NCBI RefSeq assembly: GCF_000016505.1
Contig: NC_009706.1
Coordinates: 3,100,001-3,164,000, forward strand
DNA: 64,000 bases
Origin: Clostridium kluyveri DSM 555
Lineage (GTDB): Bacteria > Bacillota > Clostridia > Clostridiales > Clostridiaceae
Direction: 5' to 3'
Under the pieces are notes generated by a model, which saw only the letters and a program-made list of their open reading frames with translations, had not been told where the DNA came from and did no database searches. Both the position numbers and the translations under genes were made by a program. Within the stretch, counting starts at the first letter, position 1. Each line of letters begins with the position of its first letter. Of this stretch, positions 35,736 to 45,095 are shown piece by piece.

Positions 35736-36128
35736 TTAAACAGCTTCATCCTGTGTTTCTCCAGTTCTTATCCTTACCACATCTGTAACTTTGGTTACAA
35801 ATATTTTTCCGTCTCCTGGATGTCCTGTTTGATTTATATCAATAATAATATCTGCAATTTTTTTTACATCTTCATCCTTAGCTAAAATCCATATAAGTCT
35901 TTTTGAAATCAATCTGTAGCTTTCAGATATCTGCTCCATAATTTTTCTATCCTCAATCCTGTGCAGTTCTTCTTCCGACATATATTCACTTACCATGGAG
36001 AAATTAACCATTTTCTTTCCTCGCCCTAAAACATCTTTACAGGTTATAGATGGAAAGCCATTTTCAGCAAGAGCTTTTTTTGTTTTACCTACCATATTCA
36101 TTCGAATAACGGCCATAATTTCTTTCAT
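35736..36128 (-). CDS. nifI2: NifI2, PII-like regulator of nitrogenase
   Basis: Encodes 130 residues of the GlnB/PII family. The start MKEIMAVIRMNMVGKTKKAL, the C-terminal GDGKIFVTKVTDVVRIRTGE and the longer T-loop (VSEYMSEEELHRIEDRKIMEQ) identify the NifI2 branch. NifI1 and NifI2 form a complex that binds 2-oxoglutarate and ATP and switches off NifDK when ammonium appears; this is established in methanogenic archaea and is inferred here. It lies between nifI1 and nifD. Confidence 0.94.
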   Translation of the reverse strand: MKEIMAVIRMNMVGKTKKALAENGFPSITCKDVLGRGKKMVNFSMVSEYMSEEELHRIEDRKIMEQISESYRLISKRLIWILAKDEDVKKIADIIIDINQTGHPGDGKIFVTKVTDVVRIRTGETQDEAV

Positions 36129-36142
36129 TTTACGGTTCCCCC

Positions 36143-36469
36143 TTATAAAGTACTTGTTCCTGAACTTATGGTATACACCTCTTCCACTGGAGTTACAAAT
36201 ATCTTTCCATCTCCAAAGGCTCCTTTTTCACCTGTTTTTGCATTTTTTGTAATTATTTTTATAATATCTTCTTTGTCTTCATCCTTTATAGCTATCAAAA
36301 GCATTTGCTTTGGTATTTCATCATAAAATATTTCTCCTACTTTTACTCCTCTCTGCTTACCCCTGCCTACTACATCAAACTTGGTAACTGCCGGGAACCC
36401 TGCATCACATAATTCTGAAAGCACAACCGCTGTTTTTTCTGGTCTAATAATAGCTTTTACCAATAGCAT
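36143..36469 (-). CDS. nifI1: NifI1, PII-like regulator of nitrogenase
   Basis: Encodes 108 residues of the PII family: MLLVKAIIRPEKTAVVLSEL, then VVGRGKQRGVKVGEIFYDE in the T-loop region, then FGDGKIFVTPVEEVYTI. It partners with NifI2, encoded 14 bp downstream, in post-translational control of nitrogenase. AGAGGAGTGAATTCAAT precedes the start. A hairpin separates it from nifH. Confidence 0.94.
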   Translation of the reverse strand: MLLVKAIIRPEKTAVVLSELCDAGFPAVTKFDVVGRGKQRGVKVGEIFYDEIPKQMLLIAIKDEDKEDIIKIITKNAKTGEKGAFGDGKIFVTPVEEVYTISSGTSTL

Positions 36470-36536
36470 ATTGAATTCACTCCTCTTTTATGGTATAATA
36501 CCTTTGGTTATAATTTGATTTTTTAATTAACTTTAG

Positions 36537-36576
36537 GTATATCTCTTGGAATTTTAGCTGAATTTAAGAGATATAC
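36537..36576 (-). terminator. Intercistronic hairpin between nifH and nifI1
   Basis: GTATATCTCTT and AAGAGATATAC form a perfect 11-bp stem with an 18-nt loop in the 165-bp gap. No T run follows, so it may be a partial terminator or an mRNA 3'-stabiliser that keeps nifH transcript high relative to the rest of the operon. Confidence 0.5.
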
Positions 36577-36634
36577 TCTCTGATTCTAATCTTATTTGAT
36601 ATCCTTATTTTTTCATATATTTTTGAGATTTTCA

Positions 36635-37456
<822 letters not shown>

Positions 37457-37562
37457 TCATTCTCCTTTACCAAATAAATTTAAAAGTGCAAAATGCAACT
37501 TTTTTAAAATTGAAATTCATTAATTTAAGTTTACTTTTTTATATGTTTAATAATTATATCAA

Positions 37563-37591
37563 AATATATCATAGATTATTTAAAAAATCAA
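37563..37591 (-). promoter_or_regulatory. Candidate nifH promoter
   Basis: On the - strand TTGATT and TATATT are separated by 17 bp, giving a leader of about 100 nt before nifH. No GG-N10-GC (sigma-54) element was noticed. The region is so AT-rich that alternative promoters are possible. Confidence 0.45.
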
Positions 37592-37723
37592 CAGTTAAAT
37601 TATTAATTTATCAATAAACCCATGCTTAAAATGATAACCTTATCATAAAGTTTTTCTTTAATTATCACATTGATATAAAGTTCATTTATATTGCTTTTTA
37701 TGTATTTTTGATATATTTCATAA

Positions 37724-37752
37724 TTGATAAAATTCAAATTTTGTTATATTAT
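37724..37752 (+). promoter_or_regulatory. Candidate promoter of the divergent regulator
   Basis: TTGATA and TATTAT are separated by 17 bp. The expected start site (near 37759) falls inside the operator-like motif at 37754-37772, and a leader of about 260 nt follows before the gene at 38018. The leader is AT-rich with no recognised element. Confidence 0.45.
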
Positions 37753-37753
37753 A

Positions 37754-37772
37754 TTATGTTACATTATGTTAT
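37754..37772 (+). promoter_or_regulatory. Operator-like motif shared with the modA leader
   Basis: TTATGTTACATTATGTTAT contains TATGTTA twice with an 11-bp period. The reverse complement of 43082-43100, upstream of modA, matches it at 16 of 19 positions with identical spacing. The HTH/PBP-like regulator encoded downstream is the obvious candidate to bind both. Confidence 0.5.
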
Positions 37773-38017
37773 ATATATAATAGATGTCTGCTCTAAATTT
37801 TGATAAATTCATATATCATTTTGTCATTTATTATTATTTTTAAAAAATTAAAAATATATTTTTTATTTAAAAATTATTATATGTTTTTAATAAAAACCTA
37901 ATTATAAATTTGTGTTTTTAGTAAATATGTATTAAAATTATTGTTAAAATTATTATATAAGTTAATGTCCTATAACTTTAAGATATACTATCATACTTTT
38001 ATGAAAGGAGATACACT

Positions 38018-38980
38018 ATGATAGAAAATACAGTCTTAACTCCCCAGGAAGTTGCGGGGATGCTAAAAATAACCAAGAATACAGTCTACGAATTGATTAA
38101 AAGAGGAGAATTAAATGGATATAAGGTAGGCAAAAAAATTCGTGTAGATTTAAAAGATGTGGAAAACTATAAAAATAGAACTAAGAATACAACAGGAGAA
38201 ATTTCTCATAGACCTATTATCAAAGATGACTTGTCTTATTCTAATATGTTTTATCCCCGGGATGCAGATATCAGTGATGGTTTTGTAATTTGCGGACAGG
38301 ATGTCCTTTTAGATATATTATCCAGATATATAGAATTTCACTGCAGTGGTATCAGAACTTTCCGCTCATATGTAGGAAGTTATAACGGACTTTTAGCACT
38401 ATATCTTGGCAAAGTGCAGGTGGCTACTTCTCACCTTTGGGATGGAGATTCCGGCAAATACAACATACCATTTGTAAGGAGACTGATTCCTGGAATTCCA
38501 ACAGTAATAATTCACCTGGCATGTAGAATGCAGGGTTTTTACGTACCTCATGGAAATCCAAAAAAAATTCAAGGCTGGGAGGATTTAAAAAGGAATGATA
38601 TAACTATGGTAAACAGAGAAAAGGGATGTGGTACCAGAATTCTTTTAGATGAACACCTAAAATTACTAAATGTTAATGGAAAGGATATAAATGGTTATAA
38701 TAGAGAATGTTTTTCCCATCTAACAGTAGCTAGCACCGTAGCAAGAGGTGGGGCAGATCTGGCCCTTGGAAACGAGAAGACCAGTCTGCAGGTTAAAGGT
38801 ATAGACTTTATACCACTGCAAAAAGAAAGATATGAACTGGTTATAAAAAAAGAAAACATGTATGACTCTCCCTTTAAATCAATAATAGAAATAATACGCT
38901 CCAAAGAGTTCAAGACAGAACTTTCCGGCATAGGAGGCTACGATCTTACAGAAACAGGAAATATTATAGCAGAACTATAA
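38018..38980 (+). CDS. Helix-turn-helix regulator with periplasmic-binding-like (PBP_like) domain
   Basis: Encodes 320 residues. The N-terminus is an excisionase/MerR-like helix-turn-helix (LTPQEVAGMLKITKNTVYELIKRGELNG, about 7-55). The rest (about 90-310) is a PBP_like domain (PF12727 type) related to molybdate-binding proteins, with RTFRSYVGSYNGLLALYLG and NREKGCGTRILLDEHL. No membrane or signal segment is present, so it acts in the cytoplasm. Divergent from nifH and near mop-modCBA, it is a likely molybdate- or tungstate-responsive regulator. GAAAGGAGATACACT precedes the ATG. Effector and sites are inferred. Confidence 0.85.
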   Translation: MIENTVLTPQEVAGMLKITKNTVYELIKRGELNGYKVGKKIRVDLKDVENYKNRTKNTTGEISHRPIIKDDLSYSNMFYPRDADISDGFVICGQDVLLDILSRYIEFHCSGIRTFRSYVGSYNGLLALYLGKVQVATSHLWDGDSGKYNIPFVRRLIPGIPTVIIHLACRMQGFYVPHGNPKKIQGWEDLKRNDITMVNREKGCGTRILLDEHLKLLNVNGKDINGYNRECFSHLTVASTVARGGADLALGNEKTSLQVKGIDFIPLQKERYELVIKKENMYDSPFKSIIEIIRSKEFKTELSGIGGYDLTETGNIIAEL

Positions 38981-38987
38981 CATAATT

Positions 38988-39938
38988 TTAATAGCCTGTA
39001 CAGGATGAACAGGGAGAACTCTCCTCAAAAGGTGAACTTTTTATATGAAAATTATATTGATTAATAATATATTCAGCAGGAAATCTATGGTGTATGCCAC
39101 TGCTGAATTTTACTTTATCCTCATAGAATTCTATATTCAAAGGTACAATTTCCATAAAATTTTCATTAATTACACTTGGTCTTAATAAAGGCTCATGCAA
39201 ATTTTTTTCTCCTTTTTTGCTTATAACTTCTATAGTATCTGTAGAAGTTATAAGTGATTCCACTCTGCCCTCATTAAAAAATTTCACAGAATTAGAATCT
39301 CCATAAATACCCAGGGCCTGGGTATCATAAGCCATTATAGTGCCTATTCCAGTGGAGATAGCTGTAGGTTTTGCAGGTTCAAAAGACTTAAGTTTCCCAT
39401 CCTCATAAAAGGATACTCCTATACGAACAAATACATCTCCTGAAGGAGAATTTATTTTAATATCATTTTTACTCCAGAAAGTAAGGCTCTTTATACTTCC
39501 ACTTTTATAAAAATATACTGAAATAATCTTCTCTTTTAATTTTCCCGTAGAAATATCAATCTCTATTTCTTCTGCCAGATTATATTCATCTTCTTCGGAC
39601 CAGTAACCTGTTATTTTTCCATTCAAAGGAAAAATTCTCTTTATACTTTCATCTTCATAAAATGTAATAAGTTCAGCTGGTAGTATACCAATAGAAGTGT
39701 TAACATCAGTCTGTTTTTCAAGGTAAATTTTTTTTAAATTTCCATTATCGTAAAAAGCAGCAGAAGGTATATGTTTACTCCTTTCTTCACCGTATTCGTA
39801 TTTAGGTATTAAAAGCCCATAGGGAGTTTCCAGTTTATTTAATTTATCTAATGTACATTCCCTCAAACTGCCATTCTCATGGTGCTTCACATATGTTAGC
39901 CCTTCCAAAATTCCATATTTGGTATTTATCCGTTCCAT
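38988..39938 (-). CDS. Conserved hypothetical protein with FYEDG-type repeats
   Basis: Encodes 316 residues, with no signal peptide or membrane helix. About seven units resemble MORN_2-like repeats: HHENGSLRECTL, FYDNGNLKKIYL, FYEDESIKRIFP, FYKSGSIKSLTF, FYEDGKLKSFEP, FFNEGRVESLIT. The C-terminus ends in a cysteine pair (PCSSCTGY). It is convergent with the HTH/PBP-like regulator gene, which ends 7 bp away, and lies on the same strand as mop and modCBA. The context hints at a link with nitrogen or molybdenum metabolism, but no function is known to me. Confidence 0.65.
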   Translation of the reverse strand: MERINTKYGILEGLTYVKHHENGSLRECTLDKLNKLETPYGLLIPKYEYGEERSKHIPSAAFYDNGNLKKIYLEKQTDVNTSIGILPAELITFYEDESIKRIFPLNGKITGYWSEEDEYNLAEEIEIDISTGKLKEKIISVYFYKSGSIKSLTFWSKNDIKINSPSGDVFVRIGVSFYEDGKLKSFEPAKPTAISTGIGTIMAYDTQALGIYGDSNSVKFFNEGRVESLITSTDTIEVISKKGEKNLHEPLLRPSVINENFMEIVPLNIEFYEDKVKFSSGIHHRFPAEYIINQYNFHIKSSPFEESSPCSSCTGY

Positions 39939-39961
39939 TTATTCCCCTCCCGACTTAATAT

Positions 39962-40040
39962 ATAGTTAAGAATTAAGAGTTAAAAGTAGAAGAAAATTAC
40001 CTATAACTTTTGATTATTAACTCCTAATTCTTAATTGAAT
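39962..40040. repeat. Short AATTAAGAGTTAAAAGT-type repeat
   Basis: GTTAAGAATTAAGAGTTAAA at the left and TTAACTCCTAATTCTTAATT at the right form an interrupted inverted repeat of about 75 bp. It is like the region at 20662-20870. Confidence 0.5.
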
Positions 40041-40048
40041 CTACAAAT

Positions 40049-40255
40049 TTACGCCATTAGTATTACAGAAGATGCTTTAATTAAAGTTGTAACCTCCGAG
40101 CCAACTTTAATACCTAAATTTTTTAAAGACTCCATGGTAATAATGGAGCATATGGATCTGTCATTACCTAAATCCACAATAACTTCCGCATTTACAGCAC
40201 CTTCTTTTATTTCAGTAACTTTTCCTCTCAATTGATTTCTTGCACTTATTTTCAT
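40049..40255 (-). CDS. mop: Mop, molybdenum-pterin (molybdate) binding protein
   Basis: Encodes 68 residues, exactly the single Mop/TOBE domain: MKISARNQLRGKVTEIKEGA, VNAEVIVDLG and GSEVTTLIKASSVILMA. Mop proteins form hexamers that store molybdate in the cytoplasm; they were described in C. pasteurianum. AAGGAGGTAGATAAAT precedes the ATG. It lies downstream of modABC and may be read with them or separately. Confidence 0.95.
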   Translation of the reverse strand: MKISARNQLRGKVTEIKEGAVNAEVIVDLGNDRSICSIITMESLKNLGIKVGSEVTTLIKASSVILMA

Positions 40256-40388
40256 ATTTATCTACCTCCTTAAAGTACTCATATTTTGTTTTAATTTAAC
40301 ATAATTATACCTTTTTACAGTTTTTTTGCAACATATTTTTTAAAAAACCAAGAAAAACCACAAGATATATTTATCCTATAGTTTTCCC

Positions 40389-41459
40389 TTAATTTGATCT
40401 CATTAAGAAAAGCTGCTCTTTTCCTATACATATATCCCAGGGCTGTTTTAAATTCTCTATGTTATGCCACATTTCCTTTGTGATTTCCCAGCGCAGACTC
40501 TCTGTTTTGCCATATGCTCCCTCCCCTACACTATCCAGGCACACTTCCACAGTAAAAGGACTTTCATTTATATGATTTACCTTGCATTTAACAATATTAT
40601 CTTTTTGTCCCGATTCTCCAAGACTTATGTAATGGGCTCTTATTCCCACATAGCATTGGGATTTTTCAATTTTTTTATTAACTTTAAGGGTACACCCCCA
40701 GTCCAGAGCCTCTAAAGTATTTTCATCCAATATTTTAATCCTGGATATATTTTTACACCCTGTAAGTCTTGCTGCTGCTACGGTACCGGGATTTTCAAAT
40801 ATATAATTTCTATCTCCAAAAACCTCTACTGCTCCATTATCCATTATTACAATATTTTTGCAAATACGATATATTTCGTCTCTATTATGAGACACAAAGA
40901 CTGTAGTACCCTTATAGCTTGAAAGTACTTCTTTGAGTTTTTCTTCCATTTTATTTCTCAAATGGCTGTCCAGGGCAGAAAATGGCTCATCTAAAAGCAG
41001 TATTTCAGGATCTATGGCCATAGCTCTTGCAATGGCCACCCTCTGCTGTTGTCCCCCTGAAAGCTGACTGGGAAATCTATTTTCCAGTCCTTGAAGATCC
41101 ATCATATTTATTTTTTCATTTATTATTTTCCTTTTCTCATCAGCTGACATACGACTTAATCCAAAACCTATATTCTGGCTTACTGTCATATTGGGAAACA
41201 ATGCATAATTTTGAAATAAAAATCCACTCCTTCTCCTGCCACTTTTAACATTTATCTTTTTTTCTCCATCATATAAAACTTTTTCATTTAACATTATCTT
41301 TCCCTTATGTGGTGTTTCAAGACCCGCAATACACCTTAAAGTCATACTTTTACCAGAACCTGAAGCTCCAAGAAGTCCTATAATATTGTCTCTGGTATGA
41401 AATTTAACATTTAAATAAAATCCAGAGAAATTTTTTTCAATATCAACGTATAATCCCAT
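40389..41459 (-). CDS. modC: Molybdate ABC transporter ATP-binding protein ModC
   Basis: Encodes 356 residues from the ATG at 41459, which follows TTAGGAGGGAATAAC; longer in-frame starts would overlap modB and lack a ribosome site. The ATPase domain has Walker A GASGSGKS, signature LSGGQQQR, Walker B ILLLDEPFSALD and switch FVSHN. The C-terminal 100 residues form the Mop/TOBE-type molybdate-sensing domain of ModC. It energises ModB, whose gene ends 1 bp upstream. Confidence 0.95.
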   Translation of the reverse strand: MGLYVDIEKNFSGFYLNVKFHTRDNIIGLLGASGSGKSMTLRCIAGLETPHKGKIMLNEKVLYDGEKKINVKSGRRRSGFLFQNYALFPNMTVSQNIGFGLSRMSADEKRKIINEKINMMDLQGLENRFPSQLSGGQQQRVAIARAMAIDPEILLLDEPFSALDSHLRNKMEEKLKEVLSSYKGTTVFVSHNRDEIYRICKNIVIMDNGAVEVFGDRNYIFENPGTVAAARLTGCKNISRIKILDENTLEALDWGCTLKVNKKIEKSQCYVGIRAHYISLGESGQKDNIVKCKVNHINESPFTVEVCLDSVGEGAYGKTESLRWEITKEMWHNIENLKQPWDICIGKEQLFLMRSN

Positions 41460-41460
41460 G

Positions 41461-42147
41461 TTATTCCCTCCTAACTCCATAAACATTTCTTTTTTCATGT
41501 TCATTCCAATAGTTCATAAGGAAAATCACTATAGTTGAGATTATTACAATCAATATAACCCACATAAGGGCCTTATCCATTTCTCCGCTTTCAGCTGCGA
41601 AATAAATAGCCAGGGGAATTGTCTGGGTCCTGCCCGGTATATTTCCAGCTACCATAAGAGTAGCTCCAAATTCTCCAAGAGCTCTTGCAAAAGAAAGAAT
41701 TGTAGCTGCAGCTATACCTGGCCATGCCAGAGGCAATATAACTTTCCAAAAAATTTTCCACCGGGACACTCCAAGAGTTCTGGCCGCATTTACAATATTA
41801 TTATCCACCTGCTCAAAGGCCCCTTTAGTTGTCCTATACATCAGGGGAAAAGCAATAATAGTTGCAGCTATAACTGCAGCAGGCCATGAAAAAATCAAGT
41901 TAGTACCAATTTTCAACAAAAGTTTACCCATAGGTCCATTTTTCCCAAATATAAGCAGTAAAAAGAATCCCACTACCGTAGGGGGCAGTACAAGAGGTAA
42001 TGTAAATATGGTATCCACAGCACTTTTAAATTTTCCATTATAATTAGTCATCCAATAGGCAGCAGCAATTCCAACAAAAAATGTTATGATGGTAGCTATA
42101 AAAGTAGTTTTCACTGAAATCCATGCCGGTGAAATATCAAAATTCAT
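41461..42147 (-). CDS. modB: Molybdate ABC transporter permease ModB
   Basis: Encodes 228 residues with about five to six membrane helices and the permease loop NAARTLGVSRWKIFWKVILPLAWPGI. The segment SFARALGEFGATLMVAGNIPGRTQTIPLAIY is characteristic of ModB. It forms the membrane channel for molybdate that feeds cofactor synthesis for the nitrogenase encoded 4 kb away. It sits between modA and modC in one operon. Confidence 0.95.
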   Translation of the reverse strand: MNFDISPAWISVKTTFIATIITFFVGIAAAYWMTNYNGKFKSAVDTIFTLPLVLPPTVVGFFLLLIFGKNGPMGKLLLKIGTNLIFSWPAAVIAATIIAFPLMYRTTKGAFEQVDNNIVNAARTLGVSRWKIFWKVILPLAWPGIAAATILSFARALGEFGATLMVAGNIPGRTQTIPLAIYFAAESGEMDKALMWVILIVIISTIVIFLMNYWNEHEKRNVYGVRRE

Positions 42148-42224
42148 TCATATCACCTCTTTAAAATCAAGTAAGACTATATGTTCACCAATTTTCTACT
42201 CCCTTTTAATATTACATTACTAAA

Positions 42225-43034
42225 CTATTCTCCCATCTTAAATCCATATTTCTCAAATACTGCTTTAGCTTTATCACCAGACAGGAACTTTAAAAAGCTT
42301 TTAGCTGCTTCTACATTTTTGCTGTCTTTAACTACTCCTACAGGATACACCACAGCTTTATGAGAATCCTCCGGTGCAGTGGCTGCAATCGCAGCTTTAT
42401 CAGATACCAGTGCATCAGTTTTATAGACAATTCCTGCATCTGCATTTCCCGTTTCAACCCAGGTTAAAACTTCCTTTACATCTTTTCCATAAACAGCCTT
42501 TGACTTAACTTTATCCAATACATTCAAGTTTGTAAGTACTTCTTCTGCATATTGTCCAGCAGGTACACTCTTAGGCTCCCCAAGAGCTATTTTTTTAACA
42601 TCATCTGATGTTAAATCCTCAAAGCTTTTAACTTTAGCTGAATCTTTTGGTACAACTAGTACTACATCATTTTGCAAAAGATTTTTAATGGTATCACTTA
42701 CCATTAAATTTTTATTTTTGAGTTCATCCATCTGTTTTGTGGCAGCGGACATAAATATATCTGCCGGCGCACCCTGTTCAATTTGCTTCTGCAAGGTACC
42801 GGAGGCTCCAAAATTGTATGTAATTGCAACATTTGAGTTTTCTTTCACATACAGTTCTTTAATTTCATTCATGGAATCTTTTAAACTGGCAGCAGCAGAT
42901 ATAGTTAAAGTTGTCTTTGTTGAAGTATCGGATTTTTGATCCTTTGAATTTTCAGCAGTATTGCCACAACCTGCAGCCAAAAATACAATAAGTGAAAACA
43001 AAATTAAAGATAAAATTTTTTTAGTTCTTTTCAA
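42225..43034 (-). CDS. modA: Molybdate-binding lipoprotein ModA
   Basis: Encodes 269 residues. A lipoprotein signal ends in the lipobox AAGC (Cys about 23). The mature part has ModA motifs: TISAAASLKDSMNEI, ITYNFGASGTLQKQIEQGAPADIFMSA and TGNADAGIVYKTDA. It captures molybdate outside the membrane and delivers it to ModBC. AAAGGGGG-like sequence precedes the start (ATTTAAGGGGGTATTTAATTTG). A leader of about 125 nt carries a motif shared with the nif regulator promoter. Confidence 0.95.
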   Translation of the reverse strand: MKRTKKILSLILFSLIVFLAAGCGNTAENSKDQKSDTSTKTTLTISAAASLKDSMNEIKELYVKENSNVAITYNFGASGTLQKQIEQGAPADIFMSAATKQMDELKNKNLMVSDTIKNLLQNDVVLVVPKDSAKVKSFEDLTSDDVKKIALGEPKSVPAGQYAEEVLTNLNVLDKVKSKAVYGKDVKEVLTWVETGNADAGIVYKTDALVSDKAAIAATAPEDSHKAVVYPVGVVKDSKNVEAAKSFLKFLSGDKAKAVFEKYGFKMGE

Positions 43035-43081
43035 ATTAAATACCCCCTTAAATTAAAAAAATTAAATTGCCATGACAAAAC

Positions 43082-43100
43082 ATAACATTACATAACATAA
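43082..43100 (-). promoter_or_regulatory. Operator-like motif in the modA leader
   Basis: On the - strand the sequence is TTATGTTATGTAATGTTAT, matching the motif at 37754-37772 at 16 of 19 positions. It lies about 60 nt downstream of the proposed start of transcription and 48 bp before modA, where a bound repressor could block elongation or initiation. Confidence 0.5.
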
Positions 43101-43166
43101 CTAGATAAAGCCAGAAATTACATCTATTTTTTATAATGTAATATTATGTATTATTATATATCTATG

Positions 43167-43195
43167 ATTATATATTCAAATAAAGTATTAATCAA
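43167..43195 (-). promoter_or_regulatory. Candidate modABC promoter
   Basis: On the - strand TTGATT and TATAAT are 17 bp apart, about 130 bp before modA. Several other TATAAT-like words in this AT-rich gap make the choice tentative. Between this site and the NusG-II gene at 43420 nothing else is recognised. Confidence 0.45.
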
Positions 43196-43419
43196 GAGTT
43201 TTCTGATAATTTATTATCATATTTACAATATTAAAGGTTTTCATTAACCAATTAAGAAATAAAAAGTTTTTTTATGCTTTAACTCATAATTTGTAGATAA
43301 TTTGAGAAATGTATGTAAATTTAGGAATTGACTTCATTGAATTATCCCGTTGTAAATGTACTTAAAATGTAGTAGAATTCTCTATATTGAGTGATTCTTG
43401 GATTAAGAAGGAGAATGAA

Positions 43420-43803
43420 ATGAAAAAGGGAGATGAGATTGCTGCATTAATTATAATTGTACTGCTTGTTATAAGTACTGCAGGAGTTTTAATATACAAA
43501 AACCGCATGGAAAGTTCCAGTAGGATTGCCCTGATAAAACAAGATGGCAAGCTTATAAAAACTATTAATTTAAGTACTGTTAAAAACAGTGAAGAATTTA
43601 TTATAAAATACAAAGACAATGATTTTAATAAAATAAAGGTGGAAAAGGGAAGGATTCGCATTACAGATGCAAACTGCCCTGATAAAATATGTGTAAAAAA
43701 AGGGTGGATATCAAAGCCCGGGGAAAACATTGTATGCCTTCCCCACAGACTTATAATAAGTATAGATGGTAAAAATTCAAATTATGACGATATTACAAGA
43801 TAG
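43420..43803 (+). CDS. NusG domain II-containing membrane-anchored protein
   Basis: Encodes 127 residues from the ATG at 43420, preceded by AAGAAGGAGAATGAA. An N-terminal helix (about 7-27) anchors it. The outer domain has the NusG_II (PF07009) signature DANCPDKICVKKGWISKPG, then IVCLPHRLIISI, with three conserved cysteines. Such proteins are common in clostridia, often near FMN-binding/Rnf-like or heptaprenyl synthase genes; none is nearby here. The function is not established. Confidence 0.85.
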   Translation: MKKGDEIAALIIIVLLVISTAGVLIYKNRMESSSRIALIKQDGKLIKTINLSTVKNSEEFIIKYKDNDFNKIKVEKGRIRITDANCPDKICVKKGWISKPGENIVCLPHRLIISIDGKNSNYDDITR

Positions 43804-43834
43804 GGCTTAACCATTTTAAAAACATATGTAAAGA

Positions 43835-44896
43835 TTATACGCTTATAATATTGTTCAGCTCCTCAACCAGCCCTGAAAGCTCTTCTACATTACCTGTGAC
43901 TTCCTCTATCGAGGAGGATTGATTTTCTGTAGTTTTAAGGGTGGATTCTGATTCATTGAGAGCTTTGGCAACAGCTGATTGTATCCTGTCTGTAAGGGAT
44001 ACAATCTTTTGTGTTGTTTCTTTGGAGCTTTCAGATAATGTTCTTATTTCATTTGCCACTACCCCAAATCCCTTTCCTGATTCTCCAGCCCTGGCAGCTT
44101 CTATAGCTGCATTTAAACCAAGCATCTTGGTTTTATCCGCTATGTTTTTTATGGAATTCAATATGTTATTTATACCTTCAGAGATCTCATTTATATTATT
44201 TATGTTCTGGGCAAGTACATGCTGGTTATTTGTTACATCAACGGAAGACACTGCAAGTTCCTCCATGGTAGTAGATATCTGTCTAAAGCTGTTATTTAGT
44301 ACTTCCGCAATTGAAGTAATTTTATCCCTAGATTGTGAATTATGTTTAATCTGTTCATAACCAATTTTTGACAGATAATTTGCCACAACATAAAGAAGCT
44401 CTGCTGCAGCCTTTACATTTTTCTCTTCTATAATTTTAATTTGTTCTAAAGCCTCCAGATATCTGTCCTCATTAAACCCTATTTCTTTTGCAATTTTCCT
44501 GAATTCCGATTTTTCAGGTTTTTCATATAGTATTTGTCCTCCTAAAATTGTGCCTATGGATTCTCCTTCTATAGTAATAGGTGCTGCAAAATCTATCAAC
44601 CCTGCATGACATTTATATATGTATGGTTTCTTTGTTCTTGTGGCTTCTTCTCCACCCCTTTTATGGGATTCTGCACATCTGTCATCTCCTATTTTGGTTG
44701 AATGGGTATACTGGCAAAGGCTTGTATAGGAACTTGGTCTTGTTACAGGATTGCCATTTCTATCTACAGTTACACTGGCTATATTCATACTTTCCGCAAA
44801 ATTATCCTGAAATTTTTGTAACATGTCAATATCCAGTACATCCTTGATCTCAAGTACACTTAAATCAAGCTCTCCGCCATTTAATATTCTAATCAT
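43835..44896 (-). CDS. Cytoplasmic chemoreceptor with PocR sensory domain
   Basis: Encodes 353 residues from the ATG at 44896, 8 nt after AGGAGG. There is no membrane helix. The N-terminal half (about 14-180) is a PocR domain (PF10114) with conserved Cys and His: [24 protein letters not shown] and [14 protein letters not shown], then [11 protein letters not shown]. The rest is an MCP signalling domain with the tip [30 protein letters not shown] is absent. PocR domains sense small hydrocarbon-type ligands such as 1,3-propanediol in PocR. It is a soluble receptor feeding the chemotaxis system. Confidence 0.9.
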   Translation of the reverse strand: MIRILNGGELDLSVLEIKDVLDIDMLQKFQDNFAESMNIASVTVDRNGNPVTRPSSYTSLCQYTHSTKIGDDRCAESHKRGGEEATRTKKPYIYKCHAGLIDFAAPITIEGESIGTILGGQILYEKPEKSEFRKIAKEIGFNEDRYLEALEQIKIIEEKNVKAAAELLYVVANYLSKIGYEQIKHNSQSRDKITSIAEVLNNSFRQISTTMEELAVSSVDVTNNQHVLAQNINNINEISEGINNILNSIKNIADKTKMLGLNAAIEAARAGESGKGFGVVANEIRTLSESSKETTQKIVSLTDRIQSAVAKALNESESTLKTTENQSSSIEEVTGNVEELSGLVEELNNIISV

Positions 44897-45095
44897 AGGC
44901 AAATCCTCCTCTTAAAATAACTCTAATAAATATAATACTTATACGTATTATTATAGGTTTGCCCAACACATTATTCAACATTTTTTTGGTTAATTTAACG
45001 TTGAATTCATATATAATACACAATATGTAATAAATTCAATAATAATAGTATATTATTGTGAACGATGTTATTATAAAGTTGCATTTTCCAAAAAA

